Assembly: GCF_914767665.1 (NCBI RefSeq)
Contig: NC_059506.1
Span: forward strand, 17,957,825-18,021,824
Origin: Harmonia axyridis
Lineage: Eukaryota > Arthropoda > Insecta > Coleoptera > Coccinellidae
Reading direction: 5' to 3'
DNA: 64,000 bases
Below, one piece after another: positions 25,601 to 37,600 of the stretch. Both the position numbers and the translations under genes were made by a program. How positions within the stretch are numbered: position 1 is the first letter of the stretch; each line of letters starts with the position of its first letter. The notes below the pieces were generated by a model. The model saw only the letters and a list, made by a program, of their open reading frames with translations, did not search any database and was not told where the DNA came from.

Positions 25601-28600
25601 CGATTATAGCGATCTTCCAAGTTTTCGATACCATTTTGGTAGTACGATTTGTCTTTCCCTTCAAAATAGGTTCAGTTTCGGCGATTATTTCTTCATTGGC
25701 TCTAAATTTCTTTCCAGCGAGCATTATTTTGAGGTCTGAGAACAGAAAAAAGTCGCTGGGGGCCGGATCTGGCGAATACGGTGGATGCAGAAGCAATTCG
25801 AAGCCCAATTCATGCAATTTTACCATTGTTTTCATTGATTTGTGACACGGCGCATTGTCTTGATGAAACAGCTACTGTTTTTCTTGAAATCGAGCCGTTT
25901 TTTAACGATATCATCCTTGAAACGATGCAATTACGTTATATAATAATCGTTGTTGATGGTCTGGCTCTTTTGGAGGTAATGAATGAATATTATACCATTT
26001 GCACCCCAGAATTCTAATGCTATAACCTTGCCAGCTGACTGTTGTGTTTTTCCTCGATTTGTATTCGGTTCATCGTGAGCAGTCCACTCAGCTTACTATC
26101 GATTGGACTCCGGAGTGAAATGATGGTGCTATATTTCATCCATTGTCACATACCGACGCAAAAATTCAGGTTTATTGCACTAAAACAGCTTCAAACACTG
26201 TTCAGATTTCAGAATCATTAACACGTTGTTGCTTTTGATCGATTGTGAGCTCGCGCGGCACCCATTTTGCACATAGCTTTCTCATGTACAAATATTCGTG
26301 AATGATATAATGTACACGTTCAGATGATATCTTCACAATGTCTGCTATCTCGATCAACTTCACTTTACGGTCATCAAATTATTTTGTGGACTTTTTGATT
26401 TTTTTGTCGGTGACAGCCTCTTTTGGGCGTCCACTGCGTTCACCGTCTTTGGTGCTCATTTCACCACGTTTCAAGTTAGCATACCAATCAATGATGTTTG
26501 ATTTTCCTGGTGCAGACCCCGGAAACTCTTCATCAAGCTAAGATTTTGCTTCAACTGTATTTTTCCCCCCTTAAAAAGCAATATTTTATCAGCACACGAA
26601 ATAATTTTTTTCCATATTTTTTCAATAACAATAGCACCTACACTCACAACTCAATATCTTTCAAACAAATGGTCGGACTGCTGTCAAATTCTTACACGTA
26701 TCGTTTGAAGGTTGGTACTTACTAAAAATCATATGGATTTTATACTAGCACCACCAACTGTGCATCAGACCGGGGACTTTTCAATTGGCCTAATGTTAAC
26801 TTCTCACGGGGCAAAATTATTTTACCTATTTTCAGTTACACAATCAGAAGAAACTAACAGAGAGAGTTCAACTGTTTATTAAATGTATCATATTATCAGC
26901 TTATATCACTGTATATTTATGTTATTATGATTACTGAACAACCACAAATAATTATTAAAGATTTTACTCACTTCAATCGTATTGACATATCTTCTGTATC
27001 CAAACTAGGCATTGGCCAATTTTGTACACACGCAGGACATTGGCAATCAAACCAATATCGCGAATTGAGGAAATTTTTGCGTGCAACCAGTGGTTTCTTC
27101 GTGAACATTGGTCCGTAGTTTTCTGCTACCAATTCGCCATCACCTATAGGCCTGATTGCATTTATAACAATATTTTTCCCCATAAAATATCTGAAAAAAA
27201 AATACGAATTGTATATATTGTATTGCAATATTTTCGTTTTAGATTAACTATTGTTTTAGATTAACTATTGTTTTCGATTAATTCATGTGGAGAGTTCCCT
27301 ACCTCGTGACAGCAGGATAACATTCATGATTGAAGAGCGCCACGGTTGGATATAGTCCTAGTCCGATATTGTTGATTTTGGTTCCTTTGAATCGATGTGT
27401 TTCAGGATAGATTTTCTCGTATATCTCGTGTGCATTGAACTGTAACATTTGCAGATTGAAAAGCAGCATTTCTCCAATACTTATCTCCTTTTCTGTTGGT
27501 ATCACTGAAATACAATATGTTTGTAATATGGAGGTTACCAATTTATCCATGTAGAGTACTCAGATCACGAACTCATATATGTCTGATTCCCTTGAATTGA
27601 TGTCATGAATATACAGAATGGGTCATCGAAAACCAAAGAGCGGATCTGTAGGTCGGCAGAACCGAATTATATAAAAACGCTCAGACATGTCAACTACATT
27701 TTCGAGGGGGGACATTATTCGCTATGAAATTTACCCGAAATATATTCCATCCATCGGAGCTGTGACCACCATCTCTAAATTTTTACATGGCAACATAGGG
27801 TGAGTGGTAGGTACCTTATTTAAAAGACGTTTTCTTTCATAATACCAAACAATAAAAATAAATGAATTCAATGAATCCGTTTTTGAGATATTGGAAAATT
27901 GAAGTTGGGAAATAACTTTCTCATCATTCAATCAATAAAAACCATATCTGATAAACGAACTGTCGCAATAATTATGATTATCAATAAACTAAATGTTCCT
28001 GACAATAGTTCTGTTCAAAATGAGACCTTATATTTCGTAACATATCGTCCCCAAAAGACGGAAAACATGATTACGTTTTCACGTTCTTCGAACAACTGAA
28101 GCAGAATCTGACCAGACCTGAAAACAAAGCTAAGTTTTTCAAGTATAAACGATCTAAGTTGAACAATAAAGTTACGATCCCTATAGTCTTTGATGAACAT
28201 GGTCCATGGCAAGTAATGAGTCTTAGTCAGCTGGGATTCTTGTTTCTCTTCCTTCATAAATACATATGCATGTTTAATTCTAACATTCTCTTTCGGTAAT
28301 TGAGAACGTTGAAGACAAATGCAAACAAGCACCATCCGGAAAACAGCATTGAAGGACAATACTACCGATGAGTAAAGCGGGCAGGCGACTAGTAGACATC
28401 ATGGAACTTGTTTTTGGGCAGATAGAAAGCCTACGAACATATTTCAAAGACGTACATCAGAGGCCTAAAAAGCATTGTGTGAAGCAGACTAATCAACACC
28501 TTCACAACTGCTTAAAGGCTATTTTTTATACCACCACCAGAAAAATCAAGAAAAACTGCAAAAACTAAATCATATAACACGCCAATTGAAAAGTCCCAGG

Positions 28601-31600
28601 TCTATCATAGTAAAACAAAATTTGATTTTATTATTCCACATAGTTGCCTTCGAGGGCGATACAGCGATCATAGAGATTTTCCATTTCTCGATACCTTTTT
28701 TATAGAATGATTTTTCTTTCGCTTCAAAATAGGTCTCAGTTTCGGCGATTACTTCTTCATTGGCTCTAAATTTCTCTCCAGCGAGCATTATTTTGAGGTC
28801 TGAGAACTGAAAAAAGTCGCTGGGGGCCAGACCTGGCCAATACGGTGGATGCAGAAGCAATTCGAAGCCTAATTCATGCAATTTTGCCATTGTTTTAATT
28901 GATTTGTGTCACGGTGCATTGTCTTGATGAAACAGCACCTGTTTTTCTTCAAATGGGGACGTTTTTGTTAGCGCTTTCATCCTTAAACGATCCAAAAACG
29001 CTTTATAATAATCGCTGTTGATGGTCTGGCCCATTTGGAGGTAATCAATGAATTGCGCATCCCAGAATACTAATGCCATAACCTTGCCAGCTAACTGTTG
29101 TGTTTTTCCTTTGGATTCGGTTCATCGTGTGCAGTCCACTCAGGTGACTGTCGATTGGACTCCCGAGTGAAATGATGGAGCATCGAGATATAATAGAGAG
29201 CAGACGACATCACGTGACTTGTAGCGGTACCACGTCGCCATTTTGGCTGTAGATCTCAGTGAACTTTTGACAAATAACATTTCTAGTAGTGAACAGATCT
29301 GTATGGAAGTGTTGACCGTCATGGCAGGCGGTTCAACATCTGATACTAATGACAAGAAATGTCGTTTTTGTTCAAAATTTGCTGGTTCAGGTGATATTAA
29401 GTGCAAAACTGAAGGTTGTGAAATTGTGGTACATAATAAGTGTTTGGATGCTATTTGCAAGGTGGTTTATGTGGACAAAAATAATTTCCTCTGTCGACGT
29501 TGTATCGAGTCGTCGGAAAATACCAGCGGTTCATGTTCGAGAACTCAGTGCATTGTTCTGCAGAAAGAGGTCGAATGTTTGACCCGTGAGAAAATTCTGT
29601 TAGAAAAGTATGTCTCTGAACTAGAATTCTCAAATAAGATTTTGAAAACTTCGAGGGATTTCCAACGTGAAGTACCTCGCAGTGTTCGATTGCAGGCGGA
29701 TCAATGTGAGTCAGAGAAGTCAACGTACGCATCAGCTGTTAAAAGAAGCCGGGATTCCCATGTGCTGTTAGTAAAAACAATCGATAAAAATGTAAACAAT
29801 ATTGTGATCGAAAACGAAATAAAATCGAAAGTGAATCCATCGTCTGCTCAAGCACTCGTTTTGGGAACTAAAAGAATTAAGGATGGAATTCTTATATCTT
29901 GTGGTGACAATAATTCCCTGGAGAAACTAAAATCCCTTATAGGAAGTGAAACAAAGGGTGTATACAATGTAACCGTCCCAAAAAAATTGAGGCCTCGTAT
30001 TATGGTTTATGGTGTTGATTCATATGCAGTAGGTGAGCCCGATTTTTTGGAAAAAGTAATTCATATAAACAATTTAAATTGTTCTATTGAGGATATCAAG
30101 TTCATTACCAAAATTAAGTTCAAAGATAAATTCAATGTAGTTCTTGAAGTGGCCCCACTTTTGTTTAATGACATTATTAAGAGAAAATTTCTTTATCTGG
30201 GTTGGTCGAAGTGTTTCGTAAAGGAACATTTCAGTTTTATAAGGTGTTTCAAATGTTGGAAATTCGGTCATTACCGGCGTGAATGTAAAAGCGAATGTGA
30301 CTTATGTCCCAAATGCTCAGGCCCTCATGAAATCAAAAATTGCGATTCGAATGATATTTGCTGTGTAAATTGTAAGTTTCTTAATTCAAGGTTCAATACA
30401 GCTCATGATATAGGTCACAGTGCTAACAGTTCTATATGTAACTATTTTCTGTCCCATATAGGTAAACTTAAGTCTAGAATAGATTATGCAGAGTAGATCA
30501 CGTGCATGTTTGAAGATAGCCCATTTTAATATTTGTTCTCTCTTTCCTAAATTAGATGAGTTTTTTGATGTTATTACTGCTGAACGTATTGATATAATTT
30601 GTTTAACTGAAACTTGGCTGAACCAAAACATTCCGGATGAAAGCATTTTTATTTCAGGTTTTCGTGTTTTCCGTTGTGATCGTGTTGCGCGTGTTGGGGG
30701 GGGAGTTGGTTTCTATGTGAGGGACTCTCTATCATCGAGGAGTGTGTTCGTCGACTTTGACCTGCCTGATGGGGTGGAACATATTTGGATCGAGCTGAGG
30801 TTGGGCAAGGAAACTCTTCTGCTGGGATCTATTTATCGAAAGGCCGCGTGTTGTATTTCAAATTTAATCCACTACTTGGATGATTTTTTATCCATGGTAT
30901 CCTCAAGGTATGAGCATGTTATTGTCGCCGGGGACATAAACGAGAATCAACTGATTGTGAGTAATTTTACTGATTGCATTGAATCTTATGGTCTGAAACA
31001 ACTAATAGATGAACCAACACGTATAACGGCCACATCCCATACTCTACTTGATGTGATTTGTTCTAGTAGGCCTGAACTGGTAATTGATTCTGGGGTCATT
31101 GATCATTCGATGTCTGACCATAGGGGTGTATTTTGCAAGATCAATTTAAAAAAAAAGATTAATTCGCCAAAGTTAATACGTTATCGTGATTTTCGTAATT
31201 TTGTACTTCAGGACTTTTTGTCGGACCTTTCTGGTGCATGTTTTGATGATGTTCTCTATATTGGTGATATTGATTTGAAGATCTCCAACTTTTGTCGTTG
31301 TCTTACGGAAATATTTGACCTACATGCCCCATATGTTGAATCGAGAGTTTCTAAGCCGTTTGCTCCTTGGATAACGCCAACCGTGAAAAGCATGATGAAG
31401 TTGAGGAACAGGGCCCTATCAAGATATAAGCTTACGAAAAACTTAGCTGATTACAGATATTATGCTCGTCTGCGAAATGCTGTTACATCGGCTGTGCGAA
31501 GGGAAAAATTCAGCTTTATGTCCCAAGCCCGCTCTCAAGGTTCAAAATTTTTTTGGAAATCTTTTAAATCATTGCAGGTTGGTTCAGAGATGTCGGTGCC

Positions 31601-34600
31601 CGAAAACTTTGTTGATCCTCAGCAGTTTAATGATTATTTTCGTTCTGTTTTCAGCCCTCCTCATGTTTGCCCGCAGACAACTAGTCATTATTGTTCGAGT
31701 AAATTCGATCCGAATATGGAGTTTTCTTTCAGACTTGCAACTATGGAGGAGGTAAGGTCTGTTATTTCAAATCTTAGTTCGAACGCATTGGGCATTGATG
31801 GTATATCTGCTAGAATGCTACAATTGTCGGTCGATGTTGTTTTGCCACACATTACGCATATAATTAATGTTTGCATTGAGTCTGGATATTATCCGAGCGT
31901 CTGGAAGTGCTCTATTGTGAATCCTCTACCCAAGATTCCTGATCCTAAAGATTTGTCCGATTTTAGACCTATAAGTATATTACCAGCCATGTCGAAGATT
32001 CTCGAGAAAGTACTCTTCATTCAGATTTATGACTATGTTTCCGAGAGTGGAATTCTTACTGCTCACCAGTCAGGTTTCAGAAGGGGTTATAGCACTACCA
32101 CTCTTCTTTTAAATGTAGCTGATGACATCCTGCGTTCTTTGGATAGTGGGCATGCTTCATTTCTTACCTTGTTAGATTTCGCAAAGGCGTTCGATACCCT
32201 AGACCATGAGTTGCTCTGTGCTAAATTGGGTTATTTCGGATTTGATGAATCTTCTTTGAGATTTTTTAAGTCTTATCTATTTGGTAGATATCAGTGCGTT
32301 AAATTGCGTGATGCATTTTCGGAGTACTGTCTGATAACTTCGGGTGTTCCTCAGGGTTCCATTCTTGGCCCTCTGTTATTCCTTATATATATAGCTGATA
32401 TGTATAAAGTTGTTAAGTTTGTTGACATTTATTTTTATTGTGATGACACTCAGGTTCACCTTTCTTTCCTCCCCTCCTCTATTTCTATGGCTGTTGAACG
32501 GTTAAATGAAGATCTCTCCAGAATTGAGCAATATTGCAGGATGAACAATCTGAGAATTAACGTGAAAAAATGTTTCTATATACCCTTCTTTCCAAGAACG
32601 TTTCATGCTGAGGTTGACGTTAAGATAGGTGTGGAGAAGATTCCATCCTCCTCCTGCTGCAGGAACTTAGGAATTTTTTTCGATTGTCGACTGAGATTCA
32701 AGGAGCATGTCTCGATGTTGTTGAGAAATTCTTTTCTGGCACTACGTTATTTGTATCGCCAGAGACAGTTTTTAGATTTCCATTCACGTAAGTATCTCTG
32801 CGAAACACTCGTGCTGTCCAAGCTGAGCTATGGATTGCCAGTTTTTTATCCTTGTCTAGACTCTGTCGAGAGATATAGGTTACAAAAAGTGCAGAATTCG
32901 TGCTGCCGCTACGTTTTAGGTTTGAGAAAGTACGATAGGGGGATCAGTAATGGAATAAATGGGTTAACGTGGCTCAGGGTCGAAAATATTTTTCGGCTTC
33001 ATATGAGTATTTTAGTACATCGAATTTTGAGAACGGGTATTCCTCCTTATTTGAAAGCCAGGTTGGTCTACAGACGAGATGTTCACCGTGTTGCTTTAAG
33101 ACATGGGCAGAGGCTCATGCTGCCTCGATTTGGTTCAGCCATGTTTCAGCGCTCTTTCACCTTTAATGCGGTGAAGTTGCATAATGAAATGCTGATTTCA
33201 TGTAGGGGTTCTTCTTTGAACTCTTTGAGAAGAGAATTGAAGAATACATTGTTTTTGAGCCAGTTATAGTTTTTGTAAATTATGTTCATTTTTAGAAATA
33301 TTTCAGTTGAATATTGATAGGGTTCATTTATGTTTTTTTCCTTTTATTGATTTTTTTGTTTTGTTTTTTCTTTATTTGTATTTTGTCGGGGGTTGAGTGG
33401 AGTAGCCTTGGCTAGACTTCGCCCCTGAAAATTGCCAAAAATAAAGACTCTATTATTATTCACAATTTTTGTATATCTGCATATACATCTTCACCATACT
33501 CTAAATATATTATTATATGGCAGGATATGTTGTATATTATTTGAAACAAAAATTCTTTGTGAACAATGCTTAGACTGCTTAAAAAATGACGAACACGGTT
33601 TATTTTTGTATTCCTTGGTGAAAGTTTACTTAATCCGAACCTGATCTTTCTCCAATTTTAGTAATAGAATTAGCTCCGCCTACTGGTCACCTCTATTCTA
33701 GCACGATAACAGCTCATAGCGTCTTCTTCTATTCTATCTCGATGTGATGGAGCCATATTTCATTCATTATCACATATAAACGCAAAAATTCAGGTTTATC
33801 GCACTTAAACTGCTTCAAACACTGTTTACAATCATTAACACGTTGTTGGTTTAGATCGATTGTGAGCTTGCGCGACGCCTATTTTGCACACAGCTTTCGT
33901 ATATACAAATATTCGAGAATGATATGATGTACACCATCAGATGATATCTTCACAATGTCTGCTATCTCGATCAACGCTAAATTTGATGCTCCTTGAAAAA
34001 AAAAACTGTAAGACGCGTACTTTTCGAGTTATAAACGAATTACTGAAAAAAAGCGAATATTTCGTGGTTTTTAGGCTGTCAAATCGGAAGAACAATTTGA
34101 AATCCTCGCAAACTTAGATACCCGTCATTCAGGACCCTCAAAAGGGGTTAAAACGACTTCCTGCTCTTGAGCAATTTTTAGGGGCTAGAGCACTAATTTG
34201 CCTGTTCTACATTGAATCTCTGGCGTGATCTATTTTTTAGGAACCTAGACGCCCTAATTAAAAGCTATTGATGCGACCATGACCGGTTCCAAAACATAAT
34301 TTCATAGTTTTTGCAATCATCTCACCTGAACTGTTTTCGGTACCGAAATATCCAACTTTCTGCAAACATCTCAACAGAAACGAGGCCATCACTGTTCTTC
34401 TAAAAAAATCTTTGGCATTTCTCTTTTCTCTGTTCGTGCATAAACCAAACAAATGCTCATTTTTTCTATTCTCGTAAAGATCCAAGTTTTGGTCGAGTTC
34501 TTTCTGCGTTACCATTCTTAGTGCCAAAAAACAGAGGGGACTAACTCCTGAGCCTAATAGCAGTTCTAGTATTTTACATTCATATTTATGGTAGGTTGCC

Positions 34601-37600
34601 AATGCTTCATCTCTACATGAAAGCTGGCAGAAGGCTACATTTGAACAGGTAGGACATCCAACAGGAGCTGTGAGCCTGGAAATGAACATGTTTTTGGAAT
34701 TATTTACCTATATTTTTAAACAGAAGGGATAAGAAAACATCATTTGGAATTGATATATTTCGGATAATTTAGTCGATTATGAAAACTGTATTGCAAGTAA
34801 TTTTTTCATTGTAAGATTTAGAATGAAAAAATTACTTGCAATACAGTTTTCATAATTTATCTGGAACCAAAAAGACTTACTGGTTAATCGCTATCAACCC
34901 AATATTAATTTTGTTCAAATAATGAATGAATTACAGACAGAATTTTTCGAGCCCTCGAGTCATTCATGCGCCAATGATGATGTCAAAGGTGGCAATTGGT
35001 GCATGGATGATCGAGGGCTCACAATCTCTTGTCATAACCCTAGTGTTTTCCTAATACATTTTCAATATTTCTGTTATTTTATCTTAATATAATCAAACCT
35101 TATTCAATTCTAATTTGCGACATTACTTTTTATTTCACTTTTGTGAATAATTTTTTTTTTGGTTGAATTGTTTATTCCATGAATGTTTTAATCTAAGTTA
35201 TTGAGTTTATAAGTTTACCTCTACTTTTGGATAAATTATTTATATCATAATTTCACTTCATACTCATTCCAAATAATGAATGTTGGCTTACCTTTTGAAA
35301 CAATGTTGACAACAAGTACCAAATACTTCTGGTATCAAGCATGCGGCGTACGGAGCTTCGACGACTAAATTATCACCTGTTTTGATTTTTCCTTTGCATA
35401 CAACATGCCTACCCAAATCAGGTGTCTCTTTGACGATGAGCGTATCACTGGCATTTGGAAATGATTTGTTGGGTTTTCCAGATATTTTAATATCAACTGA
35501 AAAATATTCGTTGATCACTCAATAGAATAGTAATGATTAAATTGTAAAATTGTGATATTTTCCTGCCTTATCCTATACACATTGTTAAGTGTCCTGAGGG
35601 ATCAATAAATTATTATTATATATTATTTCATCAGGTGCCATAATGTAAGATGGAAGAATATAAAAAAAATAGCAGGGTTTGGGCATAGAGCAACTCGTAT
35701 TGGTCAAACGGACATAAATCCTATTCCTCGTTTGTGCCAACGGAATATGGATATCATGGGCGTCACAAGGGAGGGGGTCAGGTGGGTACCGCTGCCCCCC
35801 TAGAGGATCACTGATTCGACTCACGAATTCGAATTCCTCCTCAAATTGGAATCGACCCGTCCGTAAAAAAATAAATGCCCAACGAAAAACTAGAAACTTG
35901 AAATTTTCAGGCTGGGTTCATATATCATATGCTTCAGTTAAGTTTGTTGATAGGCAAAATCTGATCAAAGTTTCCCTAAATATGACCTTTCAAATTTTTT
36001 TTCAATTTTTATTAATTTCGAAATTTCAACTTCGATCCTGATTAAAATTTGTAATTGGATGCAGAATGACAATTTTGAGCCTCGTACAATCTAAATCATA
36101 GCATATTGAAGAAGAATAATAAACAAAATTGACCAATATTATCGTAACACAACAGACGAAGATCGAATTTAATTTTGGTCTTGAGATAAGACATGCCAAT
36201 TGCGAATTCAATGCAAAATTTCAAGCTGATCACATATTACAACCATATAAAATGAATCATGTAAAATTCAAGAAGAATATTGGAAAAAAACACTTGATAT
36301 TTCCTTAATTACAGATCAGATCGAGTTGAATTTTTTTTTGTATACCTATAATAATATAGAATGATCATTTTAATCTTCCAGCAAAATTTCGTGAGAATAA
36401 TATAACTAGAATCATCGAAAATTCAAGAAGAGTATAAAAAAAATATACAGTCTGATTTATCAGCTCACCGATAAACTTTGCATTATGAAAGGGAACATAT
36501 ACCCGAATTCAATGAATTGAAAAAATAAATGGCTTCGAAAGTTATATTCATGTTTATTTCTATAACTATAATTCATTTATAACAAAAAAGTATAATAATA
36601 ATAATAATATAACTTTATTCAGAATAAATAAACAATAATATGGTTACAAAGAAGAAATGGCTACATTTCGGATATGAATAAAGTGGTTTAGAGATAAGTG
36701 CAAAGCACTTGTTTCCCATTACAAAAGACAGATAGATTCACTGTTTAAGTATAAAAATATGAAAAAAAAAAAAAAACAGTGATGAGGTATTAAAATTAAA
36801 AATAAATATAAATGTAAAGTTGTAAAGTATATATGCAAAAATATTAATATGTAAGATGTTAGAATCATAAAAATGTGAAGTGTAAAAAGCATAAACATTC
36901 ATAACGTAAAGATATAAGAAAAAGAAAAGAAAAAAAAAAAAAAAAAAAAAAACAGTATCACAATGAACTCACAATAATAAACTGCAATAAAATGCAATAT
37001 AGTACAACATATCAAAATATTATAAAATACAACGAAATATAACGAACATATACATTAGATTTCAGTGAGTTGGGAGAACCATTCTCTTTCATTTTCATAT
37101 ATGTATCTCTTTAATTCTCCTTTAAAATTCTGTGTGGTCTTGCAATTTTTTATCTCCTCAGGCAGCGAATTGTACATTTTTATTGAGATATAGGAATATG
37201 CTCTTTGCGTTTTGGATTTTGTAACAAGCGGGATTATGTGTTTATTTCGATTCCGTGTGTTGTGCTCATGGTTAGGAATCTCAGCTTTATTTTTCTGGAA
37301 GTGGTACCTCATATTCACACAAAGGTAAAACAATTGCCTGATATCCATGACTTTTAACTCTCTATAGAGGCTATTGGAATTATATCTAGAGTTTTTATGT
37401 AGGATCAACTTCAGAAACCGTCTTTGTATTACCTCCAATTGGTTGAGATGTGTTTTAAGCGCACCACCCCAAGCTGTAATACCGTAACGTATATGACTTT
37501 CTACGAGGGAGAAATAGATCAATCGCATTTCTCCAATAGGTAAGTAATTGTTCAGATATTTAAATTTATACAAAATGGTTTGGAGCTTTCTAGTTACATA

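Larger units (their letters stand above)
29227..33465 (+). mobile_element. Two-ORF non-LTR retrotransposon, apparently intact
   Basis: The element has a short 5' leader, ORF1 at 29243-30496, ORF2 at 30486-33269, and a 3' untranslated part ending AATAAAGACTCTATTATTAT at about 33441-33462. Both ORFs are open. ORF organisation with apurinic-type endonuclease and no visible RNase H places it in the Jockey/CR1-like group; the clade is uncertain. It lies in SMYD4-like intron 4, antisense to the gene. Confidence 0.85.
29181..33744. mobile_element. TIR-bounded insertion carrying a LINE
   Basis: The interrupting DNA begins CATCGAGATATAATAG and ends with a near complement, CTATTCTATCTCGATG, and is flanked by the perfect octamer TGATGGAG at 29173-29180 and 33745-33752. 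Short inverted ends with an 8-bp duplication suggest a hAT- or P-type DNA element that was later invaded by the LINE. About 45 bp precede and about 280 bp follow the LINE. The superfamily is not certain. Confidence 0.6.
28580..33985 (-). mobile_element. Mariner copy 3, split by younger insertions
   Basis: The C-terminal half of the mariner is at 28580-29180 (AGEKFRANEEVIAETE, HPPYWPGLAPSDFF with a damaged YSPD motif) and its N-terminal half resumes at about 33753-33985. Alignment with copy 2 shows the halves were contiguous. The mariner 5' end beyond 33985 is missing. The interrupting DNA is 29181-33744. Confidence 0.85.

Noticed and set aside
28015..28359. Extra SMYD4-like exon in intron 4
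   Set aside because: The flanking exons already join in phase and a typical SET sequence results; the candidate would break the frame and has no SET motif.
29140..30646. Minus-strand frames over the LINE
   Set aside because: They are shadows of the long intact plus-strand ORF1 and ORF2.
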